DNA of 51,446 bases, from assembly GCA_002381565.1 (NCBI GenBank), contig DFWZ01000028.1:1-51446 (forward strand). Direction: 5' to 3'. Below, piece after piece: positions 32,386-39,506 of the stretch. Position 1 is the first letter of the stretch, and each line of letters starts with the position of its first letter. The notes beneath the pieces were generated by a model that did no database searches, had not been told where the DNA came from, and saw only the letters and a list, made by a program, of their open reading frames with translations. This DNA is from Gallionella sp. UBA4121 (GTDB lineage Bacteria > Pseudomonadota > Gammaproteobacteria > Burkholderiales > Gallionellaceae). Made by a program: the position numbers and the translations under genes.

Positions 32386-32602
32386 TGCTCTTGTCGTTGC
32401 GGATGCAACACGAAAGCCGAGCACCAGCGAGCACCGCTCGCGCAGGACGCCGAGGGCGATCCCTAAGGGACGAAATTGTCTCGGATGTAACGCGACAATT
32501 TCGCAGTTCCCACCTTCAGCGCAGCTTGCCATCGCAGTGTCGTTTGTTGATTGCACGGCCTGCAAAAAAGCAGGGAATTCGAGCTGCTGCAAATCGTGAA
32601 CC
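32386..32602 (+). repeat. ssrA-like structured repeat, copy E, and tail
   Basis: Hairpin GCGAGC-ACC-GCTCGC is followed by GCAGGACGCCG (32443-32452), matching the repeat's left half. A 52-nt insert (32453-32504) contains TCCCT-AAGGGA and CGAAATTGTC/GACAATTTCG (32471-32480 with 32494-32503). AGTTCCCACCTTCAGCGCAGC then follows, as in copies C and D. The tail holds CCTGC-AAAAAA-GCAGG and an AATTCGAGC-TGCTGC remnant. Confidence 0.55.
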
Positions 32603-32622
32603 ACAGTTCAATTGAGACGGCG
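32603..32622. repeat. 20-bp inverted repeat, right copy
   Basis: ACAGTTCAATTGAGACGGCG, the exact reverse complement of 30033-30052. Together with the left copy it marks the ends of a roughly 2.6-kb block containing hicB, Fic and the structured repeats. Confidence 0.85.
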
Positions 32623-32836
32623 GCTATTGAACAGTCAATGAATACGCGTCTTGCAGCCTTGCTACACACAGAGATACCCCCAGCGATACCCCCGTATTAA
32701 ATTCTGACCCATATTTTAAACAGCTATCGCTGACACTCATTGAATTTTACAGGGAATCACTGACACCTGATGAACGGTTGTTTTTTGGCGATGAACGGCA
32801 ATATCCGCGTTTAAACGTGTATTTTCTTTACGTAAC

Positions 32837-32908
32837 GTATAGCAACTCATAAAAATCGTCAAAAAACCGTCTCTTACTTTTACGAAATGTATAGCAACTC
32901 ATAAAAAT
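32837..32908 (+). repeat. Pair of 20-bp direct repeats upstream of the AlpA-like gene
   Basis: GTATAGCAACTCATAAAAAT occurs at 32837-32856 and again at 32889-32908, both preceded by a TACG-AA segment, with start points 52 bp apart (about five helix turns). The spacing on one face of the helix suggests protein-binding sites, perhaps for the AlpA-like regulator or for an integrase. Confidence 0.75.
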
Positions 32909-33040
32909 ATCTTTTTCATTCAGTTGCTTGCATTTGACGCAAGCTGATACCTGAGTACAATCGCAGACATTCAAAAACGAACCGTGGCAGTCGCGGTGCA
33001 TGCGGTAGAGGTGGGCTTGTCACCTGAGAAAAAACCGAGT

Positions 33041-33056
33041 ACTCGCGGTCGCGAGT
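33041..33056. promoter_or_regulatory. 16-bp palindrome in AlpA-like gene leader
   Basis: ACTCGCG-GT-CGCGAGT, a perfect inverted repeat about 70 bp before the AlpA-like start. It could be an operator or an RNA hairpin. Nearby GGTG-GGCTTGT-CACC (33011-33024) may form a second hairpin. Confidence 0.5.
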
Positions 33057-33124
33057 TTGTCACACTTTTACACCTCAAGCCCTGCCGGCAAGTCGTGCCC
33101 ACTTTATAAAAAGGAAGCACTGCT

Positions 33125-33385
33125 ATGCGTGGACTATCTGTTGACGACGTTTTAAAAATTGTTCCAGTTTCAAAATGTACGCTTTACCGTGAGATTAAAG
33201 CGGGCAGATTCCCCGCGCCGTCACGACTATCAGCCGGGCGTGTGTGCTGGATAGAATCGGAAGTACAAGAATGGCTGACTTCATGTATCAAAACAAAACC
33301 TGTTGCGGTTGAGAAATTAGAAGCACAGCGCCGGGGCTTGTCAATAGCTGAGCTGCGCGCTCAATCTAGTTTGTCGGGGGTATGA
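33125..33385 (+). CDS. AlpA-family/MerR-like HTH regulator (excisionase type)
   Basis: 86 residues. The first 60 form a winged-helix DNA-binding domain of the AlpA/excisionase type: LSVDDVLKIVPVSKCTLYRE (helix-turn-helix), IKAGRFPAPSRLSAGRVCWI, then a recognition helix ending EVQEWL. AAAAGGAAG lies 9 nt before the ATG. Proteins of this kind control integrase expression and excision in CP4-57/P4-like islands, and a fragment of such an integrase lies 0.7 kb downstream. It starts the only well-preserved transcription unit in this part of the mobile region. Confidence 0.85.
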   Translation: MRGLSVDDVLKIVPVSKCTLYREIKAGRFPAPSRLSAGRVCWIESEVQEWLTSCIKTKPVAVEKLEAQRRGLSIAELRAQSSLSGV

Positions 33386-33386
33386 T

Positions 33387-33722
33387 ATGGCTAAGATTAA
33401 TTTTGATAACAAGAATAACGGGGTGCTTGAGGTAAATCGGCCGGTGGACCATTGGGCGAAAATCGATAGAAGGATTGCGGACGACCAGCGGCTGTCTCTG
33501 GCTGCGCGGGGGGTCTTGGCGTGGATAGGTTCACGCCCAGACGGTCACCGGCTTTTTGTCGGATACTTGCAAGACCGGTGCGGGATCAGCGAAAGCAAAT
33601 GGCAGCTCATCAGCAAAGAATTGAAAAAGGTCGGATATTACAAGTCCAGCCGCAGTCACAAGGAGGGCAGGTATATCTGGTCTTATAAAATTGATCTTGT
33701 ATACATTCCTGACTCTGACTGA
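33387..33722 (+). CDS. Helix-turn-helix protein of mobile-element type
   Basis: 111 residues, starting one base after the AlpA-like stop and with GGGGG just upstream. The segment IDRRIADDQRLSLAARGVLA, WIGSRPDGHRLFVGYLQDRC and GISESKWQLISKELKKVGYY resembles the N-terminal winged-helix domain of phage and island replication-type proteins. Those relatives are usually longer; here the frame stops soon after the domain, and the following sequence is purine-rich and broken by stops. The protein may therefore have lost its C-terminus. Confidence 0.7.
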   Translation: MAKINFDNKNNGVLEVNRPVDHWAKIDRRIADDQRLSLAARGVLAWIGSRPDGHRLFVGYLQDRCGISESKWQLISKELKKVGYYKSSRSHKEGRYIWSYKIDLVYIPDSD

Positions 33723-33745
33723 ACTAAAATTCACTCATTAATCTA

Positions 33746-33790
33746 CAAGGCCTTGAAAAACGAGGCCCTGTTTTACAAGGCCTTGTAAAT
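33746..33790. repeat. Three 15-bp GGCC-centred tandem repeats
   Basis: CAAGGCCTTGAAAAA, CGAGGCCCTGTTTTA and CAAGGCCTTGTAAAT follow each other without gaps. The third lies in an 18-bp perfect palindrome, TTTACAAGGCCTTGTAAA (33772-33789). Centres are exactly 15 bp apart. Either an operator or iteron array, or the remains of a coding C-terminal repeat of the preceding gene. Confidence 0.65.
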
Positions 33791-34021
33791 AGCGGCATAA
33801 AGAGAGATCGCAGTTAAGAAAGAAAGAATTGAAAGAGAAAGAATTTATAAAGACGGGGTGAAAAAAAAGGGGGGTGGAAGTTTCTAAAAAAAGTCAAAAC
33901 CAAAACCTTTTCAGAAAGCAAAAACAAAAGGCAAACCTAGGCCACCAAACCCATCACAGCCACAATCCACAGCCATCACCACATCCACCACATCACGGCA
34001 CAGCCACATCCAAGGCCATCA
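33791..34021. other. Low-complexity region between HTH gene and integrase fragment
   Basis: Purine-rich (AGAAAGAAAG, long A and G runs) to about 33925, then CAC/CCA-rich (ACATCCACCACATCA). All plus-strand frames are broken. It looks like decayed coding DNA joining two truncated genes rather than a functional spacer. Confidence 0.5.
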
Positions 34022-34396
34022 GGTACCATTGATGCCGCACTGACGTTGCTGGCATCGATGCCGAATGAGAGTGATATTGTATTCGCCGGTACGAAAGGCC
34101 AGCCATTGTCGGATATGTCATTGACCGCAGTGATACGACGCATGAACGGCAACACGAAGCCCGTATGGGTGGATGCAAATGGCGAGGGAGTCACCGTGCA
34201 TGGCTTTCGAAGCAGTTTTCGCATGTGGGCAGCTGAGAATACCATTTATCCTCGTGAGGTCGCTGAACACGCGCTGGCCCACCAGTTGCCGGATGCGGTC
34301 GAGCGTGCATACCAGCGTGGTTCACAGTTTGCCAAGCGTACTGGATTGATGGCCGAGTGGTCTATGTATTGTGCCACGGTGCAAACCGATGCGTAA
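34022..34396 (+). pseudogene. CP4-57/P4-type tyrosine integrase, C-terminal fragment
   Basis: The last ~125 residues of a phage/island integrase: VHGFRSSFRMWAAENTIYPR carries the HxxR-type Arg, EVAEHALAHQL the second His, and AVERAYQRGSQFAKR the catalytic Tyr. The arm-binding, core-binding and first catalytic Arg regions are missing. The upstream sequence is low-complexity and no start with a ribosome-binding site is present. Relatives commonly insert at ssrA or tRNA 3' ends, which fits the ssrA-like fragments 2 kb away. It is a remnant and cannot catalyse recombination alone. Confidence 0.85.
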
Positions 34397-34624
34397 AAGG
34401 TAATTCGGAAGCAACGAAGTGCGAGCATCTGTGAGTCAGGTTGGTCGGTGTGAGAAGTCGTTGCTGATGACAACGCGTACTATTTATCGATAGCAGAAAT
34501 TTTCTGCAGCTGATTTTTTTATGGCGTGACAGTTTCGTTAATCAGACCGACCAAAGGCGGTAAAGGTGTTAAAGGCGGTAAGTTTTGAAAGTTCTTCATT
34601 AGTTGGAGCATCGCAGTTATTGCC
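34397..34624. other. Intergenic region after the integrase fragment
   Basis: No gene seen. It includes a short direct repeat AAAGGCGGTAA (twice at about 34553-34580) that codes for nothing obvious. Confidence 0.35.
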
Positions 34625-34864
34625 TCAAGCCAAAACCTGTTTAAACGCGACCCACTCCAAAATCTTGATTCGTTCCTCTGCACTGATTCCTGCCAGCGCA
34701 AATATTTGAAGAAGTGCACCCAGGGGGAAGCTGCGTCTGGAATTCCTGGCTAAAGAAAAATTGGTTGGCGCCATCCCAAGCCGAGCGGCAAGCTCAGCAG
34801 CAGTGCATTCCTGTTTTTTGAGTGCCATTGAAATGACTTTTTCAATGGGTGATTGAGTAGACAA
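34625..34864 (-). CDS. Small HTH (XRE/Cro-like) regulator
   Basis: 79 residues. The middle part reads CTAAELAARLGMAPTNFSLA, a helix-turn-helix of XRE type, followed by RNSRRSFPLGALLQIFALAG. The start at 34864 lies about 40 bp from a TATCA-CATT-TGATA palindrome (34906-34919) that also occurs upstream of the stb-like operon, so this small protein is a candidate for the shared repressor. It is the last gene of the minus-strand plasmid-like cluster. Confidence 0.65.
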   Translation of the reverse strand: MSTQSPIEKVISMALKKQECTAAELAARLGMAPTNFSLARNSRRSFPLGALLQIFALAGISAEERIKILEWVAFKQVLA

Positions 34865-34904
34865 TTTTTATTTGTCGAAACCATAAATGGTGAAGAGGCG
34901 GATC

Positions 34905-34919
34905 TTATCACATTTGATA
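34905..34919. promoter_or_regulatory. TATCA-N4-TGATA operator upstream of the HTH gene
   Basis: TTATCACATTTGATA contains the inverted repeat TATCA-CATT-TGATA. The same 14 bases occur at 36405-36418 before the StbA-like gene. Confidence 0.7.
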
Positions 34920-34937
34920 TGTTTGAAATTGGTACAC

Positions 34938-35192
34938 TCAACCGCCCTTTACCCAGAAATGAATGATATATCCGACAAACGTGCCAACAAAGAACGCGGC
35001 TATCGTTATCGCAGCCAATGACCAGAGATACGAGTCAATATCGACAACACGCAGGGTAGGTCGTTTATTGATGGCATCAATGCGGTCAATCAGCCGCTTT
35101 GAACGCTGCTCGGCAGCAACGATGTCATCTAACATGTCCAGGATGATCCCATCGTAATCACGGCTGGAGATAATGGTGCGTGGGGTTTTCAT
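34938..35192 (-). CDS. Small membrane protein, StbC-like position
   Basis: 84 residues with a soluble charged N-terminal part (SRDYDGIILDMLDDIVAAEQ) and a single C-terminal membrane helix (WSLAAITIAAFFVGTFVGYI). It follows the StbB-like ATPase by 36 bp on the same strand, in the place of stbC of plasmid R388-type stbABC operons, but I cannot confirm homology by sequence. The tail-anchored layout suggests it could link the partition ATPase to the membrane. Confidence 0.55.
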   Translation of the reverse strand: MKTPRTIISSRDYDGIILDMLDDIVAAEQRSKRLIDRIDAINKRPTLRVVDIDSYLWSLAAITIAAFFVGTFVGYIIHFWVKGG

Positions 35193-35228
35193 ATTCGCCG
35201 GATCGGATGGAATTAATGAATTTAATTG

Positions 35229-35942
35229 CTAAACGGATAGCAGCGCATCAAATACGGCATCCAAGTTGCGTAACGCGGTCGGGGCAGCCTTCTGATTTCG
35301 ATTGTTCTGTAAGGCCGCGATCCGCGTTGATTCACTCAAACTGCTATCCCGCGCGGCTGATTTCCAGTCCGTCTGGTCGGCAAAGACATCCGTTATATTT
35401 GTCGCAGTCCCTTTCAGTGCGTTGTATATCTCGTACTGAAATAGCACCAGACTGGTGTCGATCGTGGCTTTGTCTTCAACGGCATCGATCAGTTGGGAAA
35501 AAATAATCCTGATCTTGTCAGCCATATGGACCGGAACCCGGTTGAACAGAATCCTGATTCGCTCTGGTGGTACATTCAAAGCATGCAGCGTCATCACGGT
35601 CGAGATCGTGTCCTCGATCGCCTTCGGATCTGGGACGACAGGGACCAGCACATAATCGAATTCCTGAATGGCAGACTCATACTCTTTCAATTTCCGAATC
35701 ATTTCTTTGGCTTCAGAAGAACCAAGATCGACGATCAGCTCATCTTCGATTGCCAGAATATCAACCAGACTTCCAAATTCGTCATCTGCGTTCAACCGTA
35801 TGGCTGCCGTGATTTCATCCGATCCGGCGTTCGTTGATTCTAGACAGACAATCCTAGCGTCCGGCATGCGCGGCGCTAGAAGGTGCTTTACAAGAGTGGT
35901 TTTGCCCATATTTCCGGATAAGTTTGCGACAAGTATCTTCAT
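35229..35942 (-). CDS. StbB-like plasmid stability ATPase
   Basis: 237 residues from the ATG at 35942, preceded by AAAGGAAAT; a longer frame lies inside the upstream gene. MKILVANLSGNMGKTTLVKH holds a Walker A motif of the deviant ParA/MinD class, and LIVDLGSSEAKEM is the Walker B region. DYVLVPVVPDPKAIEDT and IRILFNRVP follow. The opening sequence matches plasmid stability protein StbB. Such proteins affect plasmid positioning and conjugation. It starts one base after the StbA-like stop, so the two are co-translated. Confidence 0.82.
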   Translation of the reverse strand: MKILVANLSGNMGKTTLVKHLLAPRMPDARIVCLESTNAGSDEITAAIRLNADDEFGSLVDILAIEDELIVDLGSSEAKEMIRKLKEYESAIQEFDYVLVPVVPDPKAIEDTISTVMTLHALNVPPERIRILFNRVPVHMADKIRIIFSQLIDAVEDKATIDTSLVLFQYEIYNALKGTATNITDVFADQTDWKSAARDSSLSESTRIAALQNNRNQKAAPTALRNLDAVFDALLSV

Positions 35943-35943
35943 T

Positions 35944-36369
35944 TTATTTCCTTTCAATTGTAGATTTAGCAGGTTGTGCCCTGAGCAGGCCGAGCGTAAT
36001 GCTTGATGCGGCGGGTTTTGATTGCATCGATTTGCGTGCTTCTTCGAGTATGGAGTCCGCATTGATCCCTTCGGTAATCACTGTGCGTTTGTGATTTTCA
36101 ATGACCGGCTGAACCAACTGCACCCTCGTTTTGGTGATACGCCGGTTTCCTCCCTTGCGTGCCTGATATATCAAGTTTTGCAGGCACTTCAAATTCATCC
36201 CCTCAAATCCCTGCGTGTTCAGCGTCGTTGCGATATCTGCCAGATGCACGCCTGCATGTTGCGCGTGCTCAATTTCAGGCAGGAGTTCGCGTATGCGCGC
36301 CACCTTTGATTTTTTAACAGCGGGCGAACTGACCAACTCCCTGATTGCATCAATAAATTGTTCATTCAT
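35944..36369 (-). CDS. StbA-like DNA-binding protein of plasmid type
   Basis: 141 residues from the ATG at 36369 with AAGGGG 7 nt upstream. The N-terminal half is helical with a likely helix-turn-helix (HLADIATTLNTQGFEGMNLK, CLQNLIYQARK). The C-terminal half is polar and basic and probably disordered. Position ahead of the StbB-like gene and size fit StbA, a DNA-binding protein that autoregulates its operon and segregates plasmids. I infer this mainly from context. Two adjacent palindromic sites lie just upstream (36389-36418). Confidence 0.6.
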   Translation of the reverse strand: MNEQFIDAIRELVSSPAVKKSKVARIRELLPEIEHAQHAGVHLADIATTLNTQGFEGMNLKCLQNLIYQARKGGNRRITKTRVQLVQPVIENHKRTVITEGINADSILEEARKSMQSKPAASSITLGLLRAQPAKSTIERK

Positions 36370-36388
36370 CAAAAACCCCTTGCATTAG

Positions 36389-36418
36389 TTATCAATAGTG
36401 ATAATATCACATTTGATA
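36389..36418. promoter_or_regulatory. Tandem TATCA-N4-TGATA operators in the stb-like promoter region
   Basis: TTATCA-ATAG-TGATAA (36389-36404) is followed without a gap by TATCA-CATT-TGATA (36405-36418). They lie 20 bp before the StbA-like start, between divergent genes, and could repress both the stb-like operon and the integrase operon. Confidence 0.75.
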
Positions 36419-36566
36419 ATACGCGCAAGTGTATTTGAAGTGGTTTTTAAGTTAGATCGAAGTAGGTGGCCGAGAGGTTTAAGGATAATTTAAGTATTTG
36501 GTAAGTACAGGTCAGTATTTTTTAAGTCAAATTAAGTGCGTGAAGTTAACGAAAAAGGGGAAGGTC

Positions 36567-37094
36567 ATGGCTGAAGATGAATTCAATTACGGTGTATTGA
36601 AACAATTGGTGAAGAATATATTTGGCGGATCAGCCGAGGAGAGGCTGGTGAGCCTGGCTGATTCGCAACAGGCTTGTCAGTCAATGCGTGGCTGTCAGGT
36701 TGATACGCAGGAAATTTCAGGTTTGAGAAGTGAGGTCGATGCGCTTGAGTTGGCGTTGGGGAAGTTAATCGTGGAGAGGGAGCGGTACTGGCACAAAGCC
36801 CGGTTAAAAACCATCGCAAAACGGCAATTGCAAAACATAAAAAATATGCAACGTGAGCAGTGGGTGAGGGAAGCACGATCGCTGTCCAGATATTTTGCAG
36901 CGGCCAAAGAAAATGATGCTGCAATCGCACAAGGAATGTTGCGGCAGTATCTACCGGCAGATCGCGCTGAGGTAAAGCTCGAACCCAATATGCACGGTAG
37001 GAGTATGGGGGCATTACATACATTAAAACATCTGGTAATGCGTGGGAAGCACTATTTGTCGGAGGTGCAAAATGGCAGAAAAACCCAAGCTTAG
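36567..37094 (+). CDS. Hypothetical coiled-coil protein of island type
   Basis: 175 residues from the ATG at 36567 with AAAAAGGGGAAGG upstream; a longer in-frame start at 36498 has no ribosome-binding site. The middle is a long charged helix (SEVDALELALGKLIVERERY, TIAKRQLQNIKNMQREQW). There are no membrane segments and no domain that I recognise. It overlaps the tyrosine recombinase gene by 23 bp on the same strand, so the two are translationally coupled, and it may be an accessory factor for that recombinase. Confidence 0.65.
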   Translation: MAEDEFNYGVLKQLVKNIFGGSAEERLVSLADSQQACQSMRGCQVDTQEISGLRSEVDALELALGKLIVERERYWHKARLKTIAKRQLQNIKNMQREQWVREARSLSRYFAAAKENDAAIAQGMLRQYLPADRAEVKLEPNMHGRSMGALHTLKHLVMRGKHYLSEVQNGRKTQA

Positions 37095-37746
37095 TAAACG
37101 ATATGGACTGTCAAAACTAGATCCGGCATGGCGCGAAAAGATATTTGCGAGTATTCATTCTGATCGCTTAAAGTTAGCGGTTTCTGTTCTTTCGGCAACG
37201 GGATGTCGACCGTCTGAACTTGAACGCGGCGTTGTCGTGAGAGCTTGCAATGGTCAGTTACACTTTGGAATCCAGGGCTCGAAATGTGACTCGGAAACTG
37301 GTCGCGGTCAGCCGGTAAGAGTGTTAGTGGTCGATAATACTTCAGCGTGGGGCCAATACTTGGCTCAGCAACTGGTCAGCCAGCCAGATCAATGCATGCG
37401 GATTTGCTACGATGCCGGGGGGATTTCACAGCGTCTCCGTGAAAAATCGCGCGAAATTTGGCCGCGTCGCAAAACCTTGATCAGCGCCTATTCATATCGT
37501 CACTTTCTGGGTAAATCGCTTAAGGAATCAAGCATGGGTGCGGATATTATTGCATCGGTACTTGGGCATGCGACAGACTACTCGCAAGCCGTGTACGGGC
37601 GGGCAGGGGGTGGCAAGCGCAGTGCCGGGCAGCATGGCATTGTTCAGGCGAGCGCAACCAACCCGATTCGGCATTCTCCAAAAACAGATCGCCTGGCGCG
37701 GTTTATCAAGCCGAACAAGCCAGCGACAACACCCGTTGCGGCCTGA
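37072..37746 (+). CDS. Small tyrosine recombinase (integrase)
   Basis: 224 residues from the ATG at 37072, which has GGAGG upstream. It is mostly a catalytic domain: Arg46 in SATGCRPSELE, YSYRHFLGKSLKES with Arg143 in the HxxR position (His replaced by Tyr), His166 in SVLGHATDYSQ and Tyr175 in AVYGR. The N-terminal DNA-binding domain of normal integrases is absent or very short (about 30 residues). All main catalytic residues appear present, so it may be active, unlike the P4-type fragment upstream. It converges on umuC with only 9 bp between the stops. Confidence 0.82.
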   Translation: MAEKPKLSKRYGLSKLDPAWREKIFASIHSDRLKLAVSVLSATGCRPSELERGVVVRACNGQLHFGIQGSKCDSETGRGQPVRVLVVDNTSAWGQYLAQQLVSQPDQCMRICYDAGGISQRLREKSREIWPRRKTLISAYSYRHFLGKSLKESSMGADIIASVLGHATDYSQAVYGRAGGGKRSAGQHGIVQASATNPIRHSPKTDRLARFIKPNKPATTPVAA

Positions 37747-37755
37747 TTGCTTTGG

Positions 37756-39030
37756 CTAGCGTGCTTCTGGCAGCTCATCCCAGTCAGTCGTGTAGTTTGG
37801 CGACTTACTGTCTCTGCGCATTGCCCAGCGCTGTTGTGTGCCGGACGCAGCGATGGCCATGCTGCCTTTTCCCATGCGCCGGTTGATTGAATCCATGACG
37901 CCCATAAGCTTGTTAGACTTGTCCTGCTCTGCGACATCATCAAACAGCGAAGATTGAATTGCATTCTTCGGCTGCAAGCCCATGAGCAGGACTCCGCTCT
38001 TCTTGTAATTGAAACCGTCACGATAGATAGTAGTCAGGCCGTGTATGGCTGCGTTTACCAGCTTTACGGTATCGCCGGTAGGCTTACCCGTCGGTACAAC
38101 CACGGAGCGGTTATATTGCGGCGATTTCTCCTTGAACGGGTTGGTCTGAATAAATACGCAGAGGCTGGCCGCGACAGAGCCATCTTTACGAAGTTTCTCT
38201 GCAGCACTGCTCGCAAAATACGCCACCGATTCAGACAGGTCATCAAAGTTGGATACCTCCTGGCCGAATGACCTCGATACCATGATTTGTTGCCGTGGTG
38301 TGCCGGCCTCATCAAGCTCGATGCAGGGTATGCCATTGAGCTCTTTAATGGTGCGCTCCAGCACAATCGAAAACTGCTGACGCATTCTGTTTGGATTGGC
38401 GGTACGTAAATTTTCAACGGTTTCAATTTTCATGGCAATCAGCTTCTCGGTAATCTTGCGGCCAACCCCCCATATGTCGCCAACGGGGATGGTTGCGAAC
38501 AGCTTGCTGATTTGAGTGGTGCTGTATCGTCCAAAATCACATACGCCATCCTTGCCTGCGTAGCGTTTTTTGGCACAATGGTTTGCCAGTTTTGCCAGTG
38601 TCTTGGTGTCGGCAATGCCAACACAGACCGGGATGCCGACATGCTGGTTGATCGTTTTGCGAATGGTTTGACCGTATGCCACCAACGACTGTGGATCAAA
38701 TCCGTTCAAGTCAAGAAAGCATTCGTCAATGCTATAAATCTCCTGCTTGGGTGAGAATGTGGACAGGATAGACATGACCCGTGCCGACATGTCGCCGTAA
38801 AGCGCGTAGTTGCTGGACAGTGCAATAATGCCATGTTGTTTTGCCAGCTTCTCCATCTTGAACCATGGCGTTGCCATTTTGGCACCCAGCTCTTTGACCT
38901 CATTGGAACGAGCTACAGCACACCCATCATTGTTGGACAGCACCACGACTGGCTTGTCCTCCAGCGCAGGATTGAACACCCGTTCGCACGAAATATAGAA
39001 ATTATTACAGTCGACCAGTGCGATGGGCAT
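37756..39030 (-). CDS. umuC: DNA polymerase V catalytic subunit UmuC
   Basis: 424 residues, the normal length, from the ATG at 39030. Y-family signatures are clear: MPIALVDCNNFYISCERVF (first catalytic Asp and steric Phe-Tyr), VVVLSNNDGCAVARSNEVK, IYSIDECFLDLNGF (catalytic Asp-Glu) and VCVGIADTKTLAKLAN, then a helix-hairpin-helix region with IWGVGRKITEKL and the UmuC C-terminal domain. It copies past lesions at low fidelity when bound by processed UmuD. It lies 8 bp after umuD in one operon with an upstream SOS-like promoter. Plasmids and islands often carry umuDC. Confidence 0.97.
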   Translation of the reverse strand: MPIALVDCNNFYISCERVFNPALEDKPVVVLSNNDGCAVARSNEVKELGAKMATPWFKMEKLAKQHGIIALSSNYALYGDMSARVMSILSTFSPKQEIYSIDECFLDLNGFDPQSLVAYGQTIRKTINQHVGIPVCVGIADTKTLAKLANHCAKKRYAGKDGVCDFGRYSTTQISKLFATIPVGDIWGVGRKITEKLIAMKIETVENLRTANPNRMRQQFSIVLERTIKELNGIPCIELDEAGTPRQQIMVSRSFGQEVSNFDDLSESVAYFASSAAEKLRKDGSVAASLCVFIQTNPFKEKSPQYNRSVVVPTGKPTGDTVKLVNAAIHGLTTIYRDGFNYKKSGVLLMGLQPKNAIQSSLFDDVAEQDKSNKLMGVMDSINRRMGKGSMAIAASGTQQRWAMRRDSKSPNYTTDWDELPEAR

Positions 39031-39038
39031 GGCAGAAC

Positions 39039-39479
39039 TTAAATAAATTTTTTGGTGGTCGAGGTCACAACGCCCCACACCTGCAGCTCCTGGCCATCTT
39101 TAAGCACAATCTCCTTGAAGTCAGGATTCTCAGGTTTGAGGATGACCATCCCATCACGCTTGGTCAGACGCTTTACTGTCAGTTCTGCATCCAGCACAGC
39201 AATCACAATATCACCGGATGAGGGCGTTAATGATCTGTCCACCACCAGCAAGTCGCCATCAAAAATTCCAGCACCGATCATGCTGTTGCCTTTTGCGCGA
39301 ACAAAGAATGTAGAGTCTCTGTGCTGAATCAGATGCTCATCCAGGCTCAGTCGTCCCTCGATGTAATCATCAGCAGGGGAGGGGAATCCTGCCTCTACTT
39401 TGTGGCCGAACAGCGGGGTATGGGCAAGGTGTTGGCCTAACGCCGGTGCGATGATGGTCTTGTGCAGGGAATGAGGCAT
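39039..39479 (-). CDS. umuD: UmuD translesion polymerase subunit, S24 family
   Basis: 146 residues from the ATG at 39479 (an in-frame TTG at 39488 is possible). Cleavage site Ala30-Gly31 (KVEAGFPSP), nucleophile Ser66 (AKGNSMIGAGI) and general base Lys103 (LTVKRLTKR) are present, so it should undergo RecA-stimulated self-cleavage to UmuD' and join UmuC to form DNA polymerase V. It begins the umuDC operon. Confidence 0.95.
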   Translation of the reverse strand: MPHSLHKTIIAPALGQHLAHTPLFGHKVEAGFPSPADDYIEGRLSLDEHLIQHRDSTFFVRAKGNSMIGAGIFDGDLLVVDRSLTPSSGDIVIAVLDAELTVKRLTKRDGMVILKPENPDFKEIVLKDGQELQVWGVVTSTTKKFI

Positions 39480-39506
39480 GGCAATCAATTAACATGAGGT
39501 TGCCAT

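Noticed and set aside
29900..32622. Integron cassette array with attC sites
   Set aside because: The sites are palindromic and flank toxin/antitoxin-type genes, but I could not find the conserved RYYYAAC and GTTRRRY core sites in consistent positions, nor an intI gene. Kept only as an alternative for the repeat family.
29900..32622. CRISPR array
   Set aside because: The repeats are long, irregularly spaced, in both orientations and internally variable; there are no regular spacers and no cas genes.
32236..32669. Several overlapping frames of 60-120 codons within the structured repeats
   Set aside because: They lie on both strands, follow palindromic sequence, and have no ribosome-binding site or domain. 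Best explained by high GC and symmetry of the repeats.
32837..32908. Plasmid origin iterons
   Set aside because: Only two repeat copies and no replication initiator gene with a recognisable Rep domain; better called regulatory or recombination sites.
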